64,000 bases of DNA from the NCBI RefSeq assembly GCF_026745355.1, contig NC_079205.1:37516045-37580044 (forward strand). The letters are read 5' to 3'. The number at the start of each line of letters is the position of its first letter. The stretch's first letter is position 1. The position numbers and the translations under genes are program-made. Positions 44,391 through 55,048 of this stretch are shown here, piece after piece. The stretch is from Beta vulgaris subsp. vulgaris. Taxonomy: Eukaryota; Streptophyta; Magnoliopsida; Caryophyllales; Amaranthaceae. The notes under the pieces are model-generated. The model saw nothing but the letters and a program-made list of their open reading frames with translations, ran no database searches and had not been told where the DNA came from.

Positions 44391-45920
44391 TCAAATGAAT
44401 GGCTTTGGCTTGATGGAGGTTGGGGTTAGGATGGGTTGGCCTGGAAGTTGATTTGTGGGGGTGGAGGGATTCTTCTCAGCTACTTGGGCAATTTGGGTTT
44501 CAAGCATTTTGTTGTGGGCTTGTAGCTCTTGAAACCTTTGCTCATGGTTTTGGAGAATTTGGTTCATGGATTGGAGTTGTTGGAGAATTTGGAGAGAGGT
44601 TGGATCGGAAGATGGTGTAGGTTCGGGATTTTGTTTGGGGAAATGGAAGATTGGAGGGAGGTTTTGGGTTGTTGGTCCTTTGATGTGGAGCTTGGTATGT
44701 GTTGGACCCTTGTGAGGAGGAACCACCTTGGTTATAGTTTTTTGGTTATACCCTTGCGCAAACCCTTGGTTGTGAGCTTGGTTGTACCCTTGTTGAGGTT
44801 GATTCCATCCTTGTTGAGGTTGGTTGAATCCTTGGGTGTAGTTTTGTTGAGGTTGTCTCCAACCTCCTTGTTGATTGTTCCTATACCCTTGTTTCCTTGA
44901 TATCCATCTCCTCTTGAATTATTGCCGCCACATGCTCCGAATGGGTACCTCCACAATAAGAAGTATCATGGTTAGTACCACCACAAATATCACAAGAAAA
45001 AGAGTTTACCTGTGAAGGAGTAGACGATGCAAGATTGATCTTGGAGAGCTTCTTGTCGAGTTGGTCCATCTTGCTTGAATTTGATCCATGGGGTCAATTT
45101 CAAACTTTCCGCTCTTCTTAGGTTGAGCACCTCTTCGTCTTCCACCCCATGAGTAGTTCTTGATCACTTCCTCAATTGTGGACTCAAGTTGTTCTTGCGG
45201 GATCTTAGATAGTTGACCTCCCGCTCCAGCATCAAGGTTGGCCCGTGAAATCGGATCAAGACCATCATAGAAAAATCGCATGAGTAGATTCTTGTTGAAC
45301 TCATGGTGTGGGCATGAACGGATCATCTCCTTGAACCGCTCCCAAGCTTCGGCAAGTGTCTCATCGTTCTCTTGCTCAAATGAGGAGATCTTCCTCCTTA
45401 TGTCCGCAGTCTTCCACTCCGGGAAGTATTTCTTCAAGAAGCCATGTGACTTCTTCCCATGTAGTGAGGGAATTAGCAGGCAAGCTCTTGAGCCATGACT
45501 TTGCTTTTCCGGTAAGAGAGGACCGGAACAAGTGCATCTTGATGTAGTCAGGAGAGACATCATTAGTTTATCATGGCACAGATCTCAAGAAACCTGTCGA
45601 GATGGTCTAGAGGATCTTCATCTGACCCCCCACAAAACTGCTCTGCTTTCACCATCCGAGTATACTGAGGGTGAATGCTGAAATTTGTAGGAACCCGGAA
45701 TTCCACCTTGAAGAACATAGGAACCCGGATTTCCGAAATCCCTAAACAGTTGTGGATTTGCTTCACCCATTTCTGATTCAACTTCACTTGATGTACTTGA
45801 GATTGGTGAAGAAGGCTCGGAACCCAAAGTCAATTTTCCAAATTCTTCCGAAGCTTTCGCAAGTACGGTCGATTTCAGATCTAGAGGCAATGTGGGTGAA
45901 CCGTGAGTTCTTCTTCTCAT
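44391..45920 (-). pseudogene. Athila gag
   Basis: Starts MRRRTHGSPTLPLD at 45920. Frame changes near 45745 and 45565 separate it from the core: FSIHPQYTRMVKAEQFCGG, DHLDRFLEICAMIN, then FLKKYFPEWKTADIRRKISSF, AWERFKEMIRSCPHHEF and FFYDGLDPISRANLDAGAGG. A CCHC-like knuckle CDICGGTNHDTSYC lies near 44990. It is followed by a glutamine- and asparagine-rich repeat region (read in more than one frame, about 44700-44880) and a coiled-coil-like segment QLQSMNQILQNHEQRFQEL. Confidence 0.87.
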
Positions 45921-45935
45921 GTAACACAACAAAGC
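45740..45935 (-). repeat. Authentic gag 5' end, partner of 37142-37365
   Basis: Same-orientation match to the displaced copy near the 3' end of the element. It lies directly after the primer-binding-site leader, where the gag start belongs, so this is taken as the original. Confidence 0.85.
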
Positions 45936-46037
45936 TAAGCAGAGGATTAGCAAATAACAACCACAGTTAAAAAGAAAATAAAAGAAAAATCAACTAAGCA
46001 AACTAAACTAAAATATACTTCAATCAATAGCACAGTT

Positions 46038-46055
46038 TCCCCGGCAACGGCGCCA
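46038..46055 (-). promoter_or_regulatory. Athila primer-binding site
   Basis: TGGCGCCGTTGCCGGGGA on the minus strand, 3 bp inside the 5' LTR. It is the aspartate-tRNA type of site that characterises Athila and relatives. Confidence 0.92.
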
Positions 46056-46058
46056 TTT

Positions 46059-47694
46059 TGATAAGAGGTTTTTAGTGTGTCGTTAGGGCACTAAGAACCG
46101 CTTTCCAAACAATATTTATAATCCTAACAAGCAATTACTAAGAAATAGTAAGGGCAAGTCAAGGGTCGATCCACAGGGAAAATGGGATTGATTAAGTCTA
46201 TCAAGTCAGACTACCTAATTGAAAGGTATTTGGGGTTTGAAAGATGTTTGGTAACAATTAAGACTACTAACAACTAGAACAAGCAAATATCACGAGTTTA
46301 AATATCAAATAAAAGACACTAGAGTTAAGGTTACTAGTATGAATAAGAACGGATGATGATTGTTAATGCGATTGGGAAGCAACAGACGATTATGCAAGGT
46401 TTAGTTTCCTCTAAATTACTTGAGTCCTCTCTCGAATGGTCCTCAAGAGTAATCACTTAATCAATCAACTAAATCCTCTCTGAATGGTCTTTAGTTAATT
46501 GATTAAGAGATTCAATAAGTTTGGAAAACCCCTAATGAAGGATCCCCTTAATTTCCATCCAATATCTTGGTATAGAAATTAAGTTGATTCTTGGGGATGA
46601 TAAAAGAGTTCAAAATCCGATTTAAGAACTTTGAAATCAAAATACCAAAGTATAAATGTGATCAATATCTATCCTAAGGTCTCAAACACAAGATACCAAT
46701 ATATCAATCATAACTTCTCCATCACATCACAATCACATAACATATTTAAAACCCTAATTCATACTTTCACCCTAACCCTAGATATGAAACTACTCACTAT
46801 AATCATGGAGTTTAAGCAATTAAACATAAATCTATGACTAATCTAAGGTTAAACATGATTAAGAAATATTAAACTAATAGAAATCGAAATTATTAAACTA
46901 AGAGAATGAAGATCTTAAATAATATGAAGAACATAAACAAACACCAAGAGAATGAAATAAAAACTAAAACTTTGAATTGAATTGAATAAAAGTACCTTGA
47001 ATGTAAATCGAATCACAAACTATGATCTCTAATCCAATTACCAATGAAAACTCAAGTGTTTTCTCTCTAATACAAAACCCTAAAATATTGTGTAAAGATA
47101 GAATAAAGCGTAAGTCTAAACTAAAAAGGAAGGGTTTAATGATCGAATTTTTTTCGGAACGCATGGTGCGGGCGCACCATAAGGAGGTGCGGGCGCACCA
47201 TGCTCAGGTGCGGGCACACCTGAGTCTTCTGCCTCAAGGTGGAAATCCCCGTCAAAAGGTGCGGGCGCACATAGAGTTGGTGCGGCCGCACTAGGCGCAG
47301 GTGTGGGCGCACCTTGTGCTTGGTGCGGGCGCACCAATGTCGTCTGTTTTGTGCTGGAATAGTGGTTGATGGTGCGGGCGCACCAATAGCGTGTGTGGGC
47401 GCACCAGGCGCACCTCAGGCTAACTCTCAGCCTCTAGCTTGTTCCCTCGTGCTATGTCTCACATTTCTCGGCCCCAAAAAGGGTCATACCAACAATAGAA
47501 ACACGAGCAAACATGGTGAAAGCAAATGTGCTAGAAATTCGATCAAAATAGATCGAAAATCTAGCAAAATGTCACTATGATCAAGTGAATGAAATAGAAG
47601 GGAAAAGTGAGGAGAAAGAAGGAAGAAAAGGAGGAAAAGGGAGCTAAAACAAGCCAAAAGAAAGCCATAAAGTGCGTTAAGAATGCACTTATCA
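46059..47694 (-). repeat. Athila 5' LTR (right, 1,636 bp)
   Basis: Direct repeat of 34757-36247. It carries about 180 bp (47395-47576) missing from the left LTR, in the part nearest the outer edge. Near 47163-47410 it holds a GGTGCGGGCGCACC array like that of the other LTR. Confidence 0.93.
47163..47410. repeat. GGTGCGGGCGCACC array in the right Athila LTR
   Basis: Counterpart of 35876-36120. Most copies match position by position, but several palindromes differ by single bases (for example GGTGCGGCCGCACT), and one spacer segment of the left array is missing here. Confidence 0.9.
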
Positions 47695-48250
47695 ATGTCC
47701 AAGAAACCACCCAGGAAGGGACTGTGAAGGAAATCCGGTAACTTGTAGGATCTGTAGCAAGTTAGGCCATAGAGAATATGAGTGCTTCCAGAAAGACTCA
47801 ACATCAGCAAATCCTAAGCCGACCCGAATCAGAGGAGGGTAATGGGAGCAAAGGACTCCAACAGCAATCAGTGACCCATAATCGTGTTCCTCCTAAGAAT
47901 GGGAACGGAGGAGACAATCAGGCTAAGGCAAATAATCAAGGTCGAGTGTTTGTCATGAGCAATCGTGAGGCTGAAACGACTGCAGGCGTAGTGACTGGTA
48001 CTTTCTTCATCTCTTCTATTCCAGTTAAGATTGTCTTTGATTCAGGAGCTTCTCACTCTTTTATTTCCAAAACCTTAGTGGAGAAACTTAAGTTGGGAAA
48101 ACCCGAATTTATAAGCATGGATATAGTCATACCTTCTGGAGATGTCATTAACGTTTCTAAGCTATATAGAGATGTCTTAGTGACTATAGCAGGGGTAGAA
48201 TTTCCTTCAGACTTAATTGAATTCGAATTAGATGACCTAGATGTTGTTTT
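47695..48250 (+). pseudogene. Tekay gag C-terminus and protease
   Basis: Resumes the frame cut at 34756: CPRNHPGRDC completes the first zinc knuckle and CRICSKLGHREYEC is the second. After a basic linker the aspartic protease reads VFDSGASHSFISKTLVEKL (active site DSGA), FISMDIVIPSG and DVLVTIAGVEFPSDLIEFEL. At about 48245 a frame change separates it from [14 protein letters not shown], the standard end of the domain. Confidence 0.9.
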
Positions 48251-49279
48251 ATGGGAATGGATTGGTTGGGAAAATTCAAAGCCCAAATAGACTGCAGAGC
48301 CAAAAAAGTGACGTTGAAAGGCCCAAAAGGAGTCAAAGTAACCTATAGAAAAATCAGTCAGAAGCCCAATCCAAGAATGATTTCTGCTATGCAACTCAAG
48401 AACTGTATAAGAAAGGGGTATCCATTGTACTTGTGTAGTATACAAAAGTTGGGAGTAGAAGGAGAAAAGATGGAGAATATTCCTGTAGTTAATGAATTTC
48501 AGGATGTCTTTCCTGAAGAAATCCCTGGAATGCCTCCAATAAGGGAGGTGGAGTTCACCATAGACCTAATGCCTGGAACTGGCCCAATATCTAAAGCACC
48601 ATATCGTATGGCTCTAGCTGAAATGAATGAGCTTAAGACCCAATTAGAAGAGTTATTAGAGAAGGGCTACGTAAGGCCTAGTGTATCCCCATGGGGTGCG
48701 CCTGTCTTGTTTGTAAAGAACAAGGATGGTAGTCTAAGGTTGTGCATCGACTACCGTGAGTCGAACCAAGTGACCATTAAGAATAAGTTTCCTCTCCCAA
48801 GGATCGATGATTTGTTTGACCAACTGAAAGGAGCTGGAATTTTCTCTAAGATTGACTTAAGGTCAGGGTATCATGAATTAAGAATTGCTGATAAGGACAT
48901 TGCTAAGACCGCTTTTAGGACACGTTATGGCCATTATGAGTTTACGGTAATGCCGTTTGGATTGACTAATGCGCCAGCAGTATTTATGGATCTCATGCAT
49001 AGAATTTTTAAGCCATACTTAGACCAATTTGTGGTAGTATTTATAGATGATATATTGGTTTACTCTAAGAATAAAGAAGAGCATGAGAAACACCTCCGAA
49101 TAATTTTGTCAACCCTCCAGCAGAAGCAATTGTATGCGAAGTTTTCGAATTGTGAGTTTTGGTTGGAAAAAGTGGCATTTCTAGGCCACGTCATTTCTAA
49201 GGAGGGTGTTGCCGTTGATCCAGCAAAGATTGAAGCCGTTAGTGAATGGCCTACTCCAAAGAATGTGACAGATATATGA
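48251..49279 (+). pseudogene. Tekay reverse transcriptase
   Basis: One open stretch of 342 codons: [89 protein letters not shown] and the catalytic [11 protein letters not shown], ending near ATPKN-type connection sequence. The DYRELN consensus is DYRESN here. All catalytic motifs are present. A one-base shift at about 49268-49275 moves the continuation into another frame, so it is not a full polyprotein. Confidence 0.93.
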
Positions 49280-49850
49280 GAAGTTTTCTAGGTCTGGCAG
49301 GTTATTACAGACGTTTTGTTAAGGATTTCTCAAAAATAGCCCGGCCAATGACCAACCTTATGAAGAAGGAGTCCAAGTTTATTTGGAGCCCAGGATGTGA
49401 TAAAGCCTTCACCATCCTAAAGGAAAGACTAGCCACAGCCCCTGTGTTATCCTTGCCTGATGGGAGTGATACTTATGAAGTATATAGTGATGCATCTAAA
49501 CATGGTCTAGGGTGTGTTTTAATGCAAAATAGAAGAGTCATTGCTTATGCATCAAGGCAACTGAAGCCATATGAAGTCAACTACCCAACTCATGACTTAG
49601 AGTTAGCCGCAATAGTCTTTGCTTTAAAGATTTGTGTCATTATTTGTATGGGGTGACATGTAAGATATACACAGATCACAAGAGTTTGAAATACATTTTC
49701 ACCCAAAATAATTTGAATATGAGGCAAAGGAGATGGTTAGAATTCATAAAAGACTATGATTTGGATATCCAATACCATGAAGGGAAAGCCAATGTAGTGG
49801 CAGATGCTTTGAGTAGGAAGACAAGTCATACCTTAAGCACTATGGTGGTG
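49246..49850 (+). pseudogene. Tekay RT connection and RNase H
   Basis: [20 protein letters not shown] is followed by RNase H motifs [28 protein letters not shown], and [15 protein letters not shown] shift near 49640 moves to the frame of [19 protein letters not shown] and [19 protein letters not shown], ending [10 protein letters not shown]. Catalytic aspartates and glutamate are visible. Confidence 0.92.
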
Positions 49851-51056
49851 GCAGATCAACTGTGCTTAGACTTTCAGAAGATGAATCTTGAAGTTATGCA
49901 ATATGGAGAAGTAGAGAAAATGTTTAGTGCATTGACCATCCAACCCTCGATGTTTGATCAAATTAGGGAAGCTCAATTAAAAGATGAAAAGATTGAAAAG
50001 ATAAAAGAAAAGGTGAGGGAGGGTCACGCTGGAGACTTCGAAATTCATGAAGATGGAAGTTTAAGAATGGAAGGAAGGTGGTGTATACCCGAAGCTTGTG
50101 AAGATTTGAAATTGAAAATCATGGAAGAAGGCCATAATTCTCCATATTCTATGCACCCAGGGGGTGATAAGTTGTATAAGGATTTAAAGAAGAATTTCTG
50201 GTGGGCTCGTATGAAGTTGGACATAGCTGAATTTGTTTCCAAATGTTTAACATGTCAAAAGGTGAAGAGTGAACATAAAAGACCCCAAGGGAAAGTCCAA
50301 CCTTTAGATGTGCCAGGATGGAAGTGGGATTCCATTTCGATGGATTTCGTCGTTGCTTTACCTAAGGGTAAATCTGGGAATGATACGATATGGGTAATTG
50401 TCGATAGGTTGACCAAGTCTGCAGTGTTCATACCTATGAAGGCAACATGGTCGATGGACCAACTAGCTAAGGCCTACATCAAGCATGTATTGAGAATACA
50501 TGGAGTACCGAAAGATATTGTGTCTGATCGGGATTCTACATTTTTGTCTAACTTCTGGCAGAAGCTACAGCAAGCCTTTAGTTCGAAGCTATTAATGAGT
50601 ATTACTTTTCACCCAGCCACTGATGGTCAGACTGAAAGGACCATACAAACCTTAGAAGATATGTTAAGAGCTTGTGTCATGGAATATCAGGGTTCATGGG
50701 AAGATCATCTCGATTTGATAGAGTTCTCCTACAATAACAGTTATCATTCAAGTATAGGCATGGCACCATTCGAGGCTTTATATGGTAGGAAATGTAGAAG
50801 CCCATTATGTTGGAACGATATAAGTGAAACAGTTGTACTTGGGCCTGAATTGATTGAAGAGACCGTGCAACAGGTTAAGATGATCCAAGGAAAGATTAAG
50901 GCAGCCCAAGATCGTCAGAAAAGTTACGCTGATCTGGAGCGTAGAGAAGAAGAATATGAAGTGGGCAAAAAATTGCTTTTGAAAGTATCACCAATGAAGG
51001 GTGTGATGAGATTTGGAAAGAAAGGGAAGCTCAGCCCTAAGTTTATAGGCCTATAG
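49851..51056 (+). pseudogene. Tekay integrase
   Basis: Zinc-binding HHCC region: [16 protein letters not shown] and [11 protein letters not shown]. Catalytic core: [23 protein letters not shown] with the first aspartate, [14 protein letters not shown] with the second, and [16 protein letters not shown] with the glutamate region. [32 protein letters not shown] is the conserved distal segment. The frame ends at TAG 51054-51056, just before the GPY-like and chromodomain part, which continues in another frame. Confidence 0.93.
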
Positions 51057-51093
51057 ACTTGCCCTACCTACTGAATTAAGCCGTGTTCATAAT

Positions 51094-51351
51094 GTGTTCC
51101 ATATATCTCAGTTGAGACAGTATATCCCAGATAAATCGCATGTGTTGCAACCTGAAATAGTTCAAATTGATGAGAACTTGTCCTATGAAGAAAGGCCTAT
51201 TAAGATTTTAGACACTAAGGTTAGAATTACCCGAAACAAAGATGTTAAAATTGTTAAGGTGCTCTGGTCTAATCAGAAGTCTGAAGAAGCAACATGGGAA
51301 GCAGAGGCTGACATGCGAAAGAAATATCCAGAGTTGTTTGCAGAAGGTTAA
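51094..51351 (+). pseudogene. Tekay integrase C-terminus with chromodomain
   Basis: Begins VFHISQLRQYIPDKSHVLQ. ILDTKVRITRNKDVKIVKVLWSNQKSEEATWEAEADMRKKYPELF follows in shape and spacing the chromodomain of Tekay/Del integrases, which directs insertion toward particular chromatin. Stop at 51349-51351. Separated from the integrase core by the break at 51054. Confidence 0.9.
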
Positions 51352-51358
51352 TAGTAGA

Positions 51359-51570
51359 GTTACGGGGACGTAACTCCTTTTAAGGGGGGTAGAATACGAT
51401 AAAGTTTCGCGCGTTTGACTTAGAACCATATTGTTTGGCATATTTTATGAGTTATTATGTGAATCAACTTACTTTTATAGGAAGTTGGTGGTATATGTGT
51501 CTTACTTGATTTGTCTCTTGCGTTGCTTGCATTAAGTTTCGAGGACGAAACTTCTTTTAAGGGGGGTAGT
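51359..51570 (+). promoter_or_regulatory. Two hairpin-plus-polypurine modules before the 3' LTR
   Basis: A module of a short hairpin followed by CTTTTAAGGGGGGTAG occurs twice: GTTACGGGGACGTAAC at 51359, and GTTTCGAGGACGAAAC at about 51535. The second abuts the LTR start at 51572 and is the functional-looking polypurine tract. The first is 140 bp inside the LTR edge and may be a duplicate. Confidence 0.8.
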
Positions 51571-51571
51571 C

Positions 51572-51798
51572 TGTAATACTCCGTATTTTTAGTAAGTTAT
51601 TAGTTATTTTTTTAAAAGGTTTTATATATTAAAAAGGCTTTTTATTAATTATAAAGGTTTTAAATAGGACTTTATGATATATTATGGGCTTTTCAAATAA
51701 ATTCTAGCCCAAATTATATACTGGGCCTAAGTTTACAACTTGTAATCCAAGTAGTTAGAAGATATTTTAAAAAGAAATTTCAAAAAGGATTTATAAGA

Positions 51799-51842
<44 letters not shown>

Positions 51843-53599
51843 TATGCAAACCAATTTCGGTGCAAGCTCACGCCAATGAGTTGCATCCAAATTGGTATTT
51901 TGGTGATTCTATCTTTTGGTTTCCACCGCCAGGAAACAAGGTAATGTTTATCAAAAGGTGGTTACATTACATTGTTTTCTTCTATCTTTTGGTTAATTAG
52001 CATCTAGACTATTTATCTTGTGGAATATTCCTCTATTCTACCTATATTATCATAAAAGATAGTTTATCCTAGCTAAAATTAATTATCTTTCTCAAAAATC
52101 TATCTTTTAGTTCCTATTCCTATTCTTATCCTATTTACCCAACTAGTATAAATAGGGGTCTCCACCCACCATATTCTTCACACCAAATTTGAGGAATAAA
52201 TCTCTTTTCTCAAGTTTAAACTCTCTCTCCCTCTTAGCCCACCTTCTCTATTTTTCTCCCTAGTAGTTATAATTATTCAAGGTGCGTATATATGTAGATT
52301 TTTAAATATTTGGCATGTATAGTATCATGTTTCTAGGTTTATTCTTTGGATTGAAATATGTGTTGTATTTGAGTTTAACTATGAGCAACATAAAATTGAT
52401 GATAATACGTGTCGGTTGTTATTAAAGTTCAAAACTAAGATTTCTTTTGATCTCTATTAATATGTGTCATTGTTATACCAACTAAAAGATAAAAGGAGGT
52501 AGTAAGTGATAGTAGGTGACGATCATATGCTTATAGTAATTGTAGGCAGAATAACCAGCTTGATTAAATTGTAGCTACCATTAGAACTTGGGTGTATCCT
52601 TCTGATCTATCAAATACTAGGTGAGCGTTGACTTTTATTATACATATATTTGTGAGTTAATTACTTGAACTGCATCATGAATACTAGGTGATCATTAACT
52701 TATAATATACACATAGGTGAGTTACTTGACTTGCGTCACATTACTAAACTGAAATCAGTATAGTTGTTGGGATTACCATTAGTATCATTAGTGTTTGTTT
52801 TAAATTACTTCAAAGCTCAAGTATTTATTATGCCTTTATATGGTTAAGGTTTTATACAAGAAGTATTATTATTTTAAGGAGGATTATTTCCGAAAGATTT
52901 TATTAGTTATATGATCTTTTATGATCACAATTATAAAGAGGACACGACTTGTTATTTACTAACAAGAACGGTAGCTATTATATTTTTACCCATGTACTTT
53001 TTGTATAAGTCATGTGGACAAGGTAGTTCCCCTCGTAATAGACTCAGTAAGGAATACTAAACTTGGGGGGTGTGCACACTTTAGGAAAGGTATCTAGGCA
53101 AGGAAAAGGACTTTTATTAAAGTTATATACTTTATATTATACAAGTTATTTCAAGTATCCAAGGAAGGTTTATATGAGTAGTATTTTGAGTGTTTAGTAA
53201 ATTATTTAAATTTCCGCATATACATGTACTCAGTATTTTTACTGACACGCATTTTGTTTGTTTGTTTTATGGCTTTGTCCCTGTGATGATCCTTTTGGTG
53301 AGAAGATTTTCAGGTTGACTGGTGCATACTACATATGGGGAGCTAGTGAGGAGTACTACATAGTTTAGTTTAGTAGTCATTATGTTTTACATTTCCCTTT
53401 GTCTTAGTTGAAACAATAAATTTTTATTTATCAATAAAGAGAAGCTATTTTTATTATTTCCGCTGCATTGTTAACTTAGTAGTTAGTAGTTAGTAGTTTT
53501 AGCCTTTAACGTTATCACGTGGCAGTAATACTCTCAAATTTCTCAAGTGTTTATATTAAAATATATTATTCAAAAAGAGAGAAATTTGGGGGTGTTACA
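51572..53599 (+). repeat. Tekay 3' LTR, 2,028 bp
   Basis: Starts TGTAATACTCCGTAT after the polypurine tract and ends GGGGGTGTTACA before the GGAGT duplication. It includes a run of about 37 A at 51804-51840 and a TATA box TATAAATA at 52147-52154. The last 65 bp are the reverse complement of most of the 77-bp 5' LTR. Confidence 0.8.
52147..52154 (+). promoter_or_regulatory. TATA box in the Tekay 3' LTR
   Basis: TATAAATA followed by GGGGTCTCC, about 570 bp into the LTR. Typical plant LTR promoter arrangement. A transcription start about 30 bp downstream would define the R region. Because the 5' LTR lacks this part, the element itself has no promoter upstream of gag. Confidence 0.7.
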
Positions 53600-53604
53600 G
53601 GAGT

Positions 53605-55016
53605 TGTGTTGTTGTCGTTTTCCCATTTCTCCCTCCCCCGCTCATGTCATTTTTGTGTGCTGCTGGTGGTGGTCTTGGTGTGCTCTTTCTCTATCCTCTG
53701 TCGCGGTGGTGCTGGTGGTGGTTCTCATCGTCGTGCCGCCATTGCTCCGCAAGTGTTGTCATCATTGCTGCCACCGTGTTGCTGCAATTCTTGTCACGGT
53801 GGTGCTACCACTCATCCGCTCCCTTATTGGTACTTTACTGCTTCCTATGTTGTATTATGAGTTGTGTTGTTGTTGCTATTGTTGGTCGTTGTTATTCAAT
53901 TGTTGTTTGTGTTACTACTATGGTTGCTCCTCTTGGTAGTTGTGAGTGTTATTTGTTGTCTTTGGTGTGGTGTTTAGTTGTAGCTGCTATTCTAGTTTTC
54001 AAATTGATTTGCCTCTAAAAGTTAGTAAATAAACTTAATAATTTTGTAACACCCCAAAATTTCTCAGAAATTTTCGCGCGTTAATTATTATTATTTGAGT
54101 GTAAAATTATATTTTACTAATATATTTTTCTAATAAGTATAAATATATATATTTTTACACCTACATTTTTTTTTGATAATGTTTAAATGCTTCCACAAGA
54201 TGTTTTTATGTGTGGCATTACTCAGTAGGTGTAGAATGCTCGTATCTGCGTTAATTATATTAAACGGGAAATGTAGTGCTTGTGTCTGTGCAAAATGTAA
54301 AATGTGATAGTGTGGTAAGTACATATTTGTATTATGTTTATAAAAATATAATCTTTAATTATGAAAATATTTACTTATACAAATTATTTTGAACGTTTTA
54401 CTTGGTGCCTGAAATATACATTGTACTAGTATTTTCGTACATTGTATTATGTGTATTAGAGGGTCCAAATTTCTGATTTTATTCATGGTATATGAACGGT
54501 TTTTGGACAGCCATATTAAGCTCTTGTAACGTTAAGTTAACCAACAATCATCTTTTCACTTACCTCTCTTATTACACCTTTTAATCACCATCTTTCACCT
54601 TCATTTTCTGAAAATAAAATCAGAAAAAAAACTCCTCCTTCCTCCTTCATTTCACACGCCTATTTCAAGAAAAAGGGAGAGGAAAATTTTTGGTTCATCA
54701 TTCACATTTCTCACACAAAAATCAGTCATTGTTACTTGATTTCAAGCCATTTTTTACACTGATTTTCAAGCACATGTTGAGTTCGTTGCAATTGTGTTCG
54801 TAGGAGACGAAGGTGAGGATATTTCACAAGGCAATTAGAGTACTTTCGAAGCGTTCTACTACATTTCTCTCCAAGAAAAAGGTAACTAGCGTTATTCTAG
54901 TTCGGTAGAACATAGATTGTGAACTTAGGATGTTAGAATTGCGTTAGAGAACGTAGTATCATGCTAGGTGGAACTTAGAGGATTGTATGATTGAAGTTAC
55001 ATGTAGTTCTTGATTG
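53605..55016. other. Right flank of Tekay, with a partial LTR-like start at 54045
   Basis: No supported gene. From 53605 the sequence continues the C/T-rich block seen before 32467. At 54045 TGTAACACCCCAAAATTTC begins what looks like another gypsy LTR. Its CA end and internal domains were not found before the Sirevirus LTR at 55049, so it is probably a fragment or a long LTR interrupted there. Confidence 0.4.
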
Positions 55017-55044
55017 AAAGCTTACTTCTCTGCGATACATTACC
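55017..55044. repeat. 28-bp match to the tRNA-like module of the hAT element
   Basis: The 28 bp beginning AAAGCTTACTTCTCTGCGAT and ending ATTACC are identical to 31069-31096. Flanking sequence differs on both sides. The match ends 4 bp before the edge of the Sirevirus LTR. Confidence 0.75.
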
Positions 55045-55048
55045 TCTT

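Larger units (their letters stand above)
34757..47694 (-). mobile_element. Athila-type Ty3/gypsy element nested in Tekay gag
   Basis: ATGTC flanks it at 34752-34756 and 47695-47699. Both LTRs start TGATAAGAGG and end CTTATCA on the plus strand. The primer-binding site matches the aspartate tRNA type used by Athila, the polypurine tract is CTTGGGGGAGT, and an extra reading frame lies between integrase and the 3' LTR, all as in Athila. It is on the minus strand, opposite to its Tekay host. Its polyprotein has many frame breaks. Confidence 0.92.
32472..53599 (+). mobile_element. Tekay-type Ty3/gypsy chromovirus, 21.1 kb with nested insertion
   Basis: GGAGT flanks the element on both sides (32467-32471 and 53600-53604). 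The order on the plus strand is LTR, primer-binding site, extra reading frame, gag, protease, RT, RNase H, integrase, chromodomain, polypurine tract, LTR, which is the chromovirus layout. About 12.9 kb of its length is the Athila element inserted in gag. The C-terminal chromodomain and long 3' LTR suggest the Tekay lineage. Several frameshifts interrupt the polyprotein. Confidence 0.9.

Noticed and set aside
51804..51840. The 37-bp A-run as a poly(A) tail of a LINE or processed pseudogene
   Set aside because: It lies inside the Tekay 3' LTR with no LINE sequence upstream and no target duplication around it.
53519..54018. Cysteine-rich plus-strand frames with VVVLV-type repeats
   Set aside because: Overlapping frames in a GTGGTGGT-rich stretch crossing the LTR end; no start context or domain.
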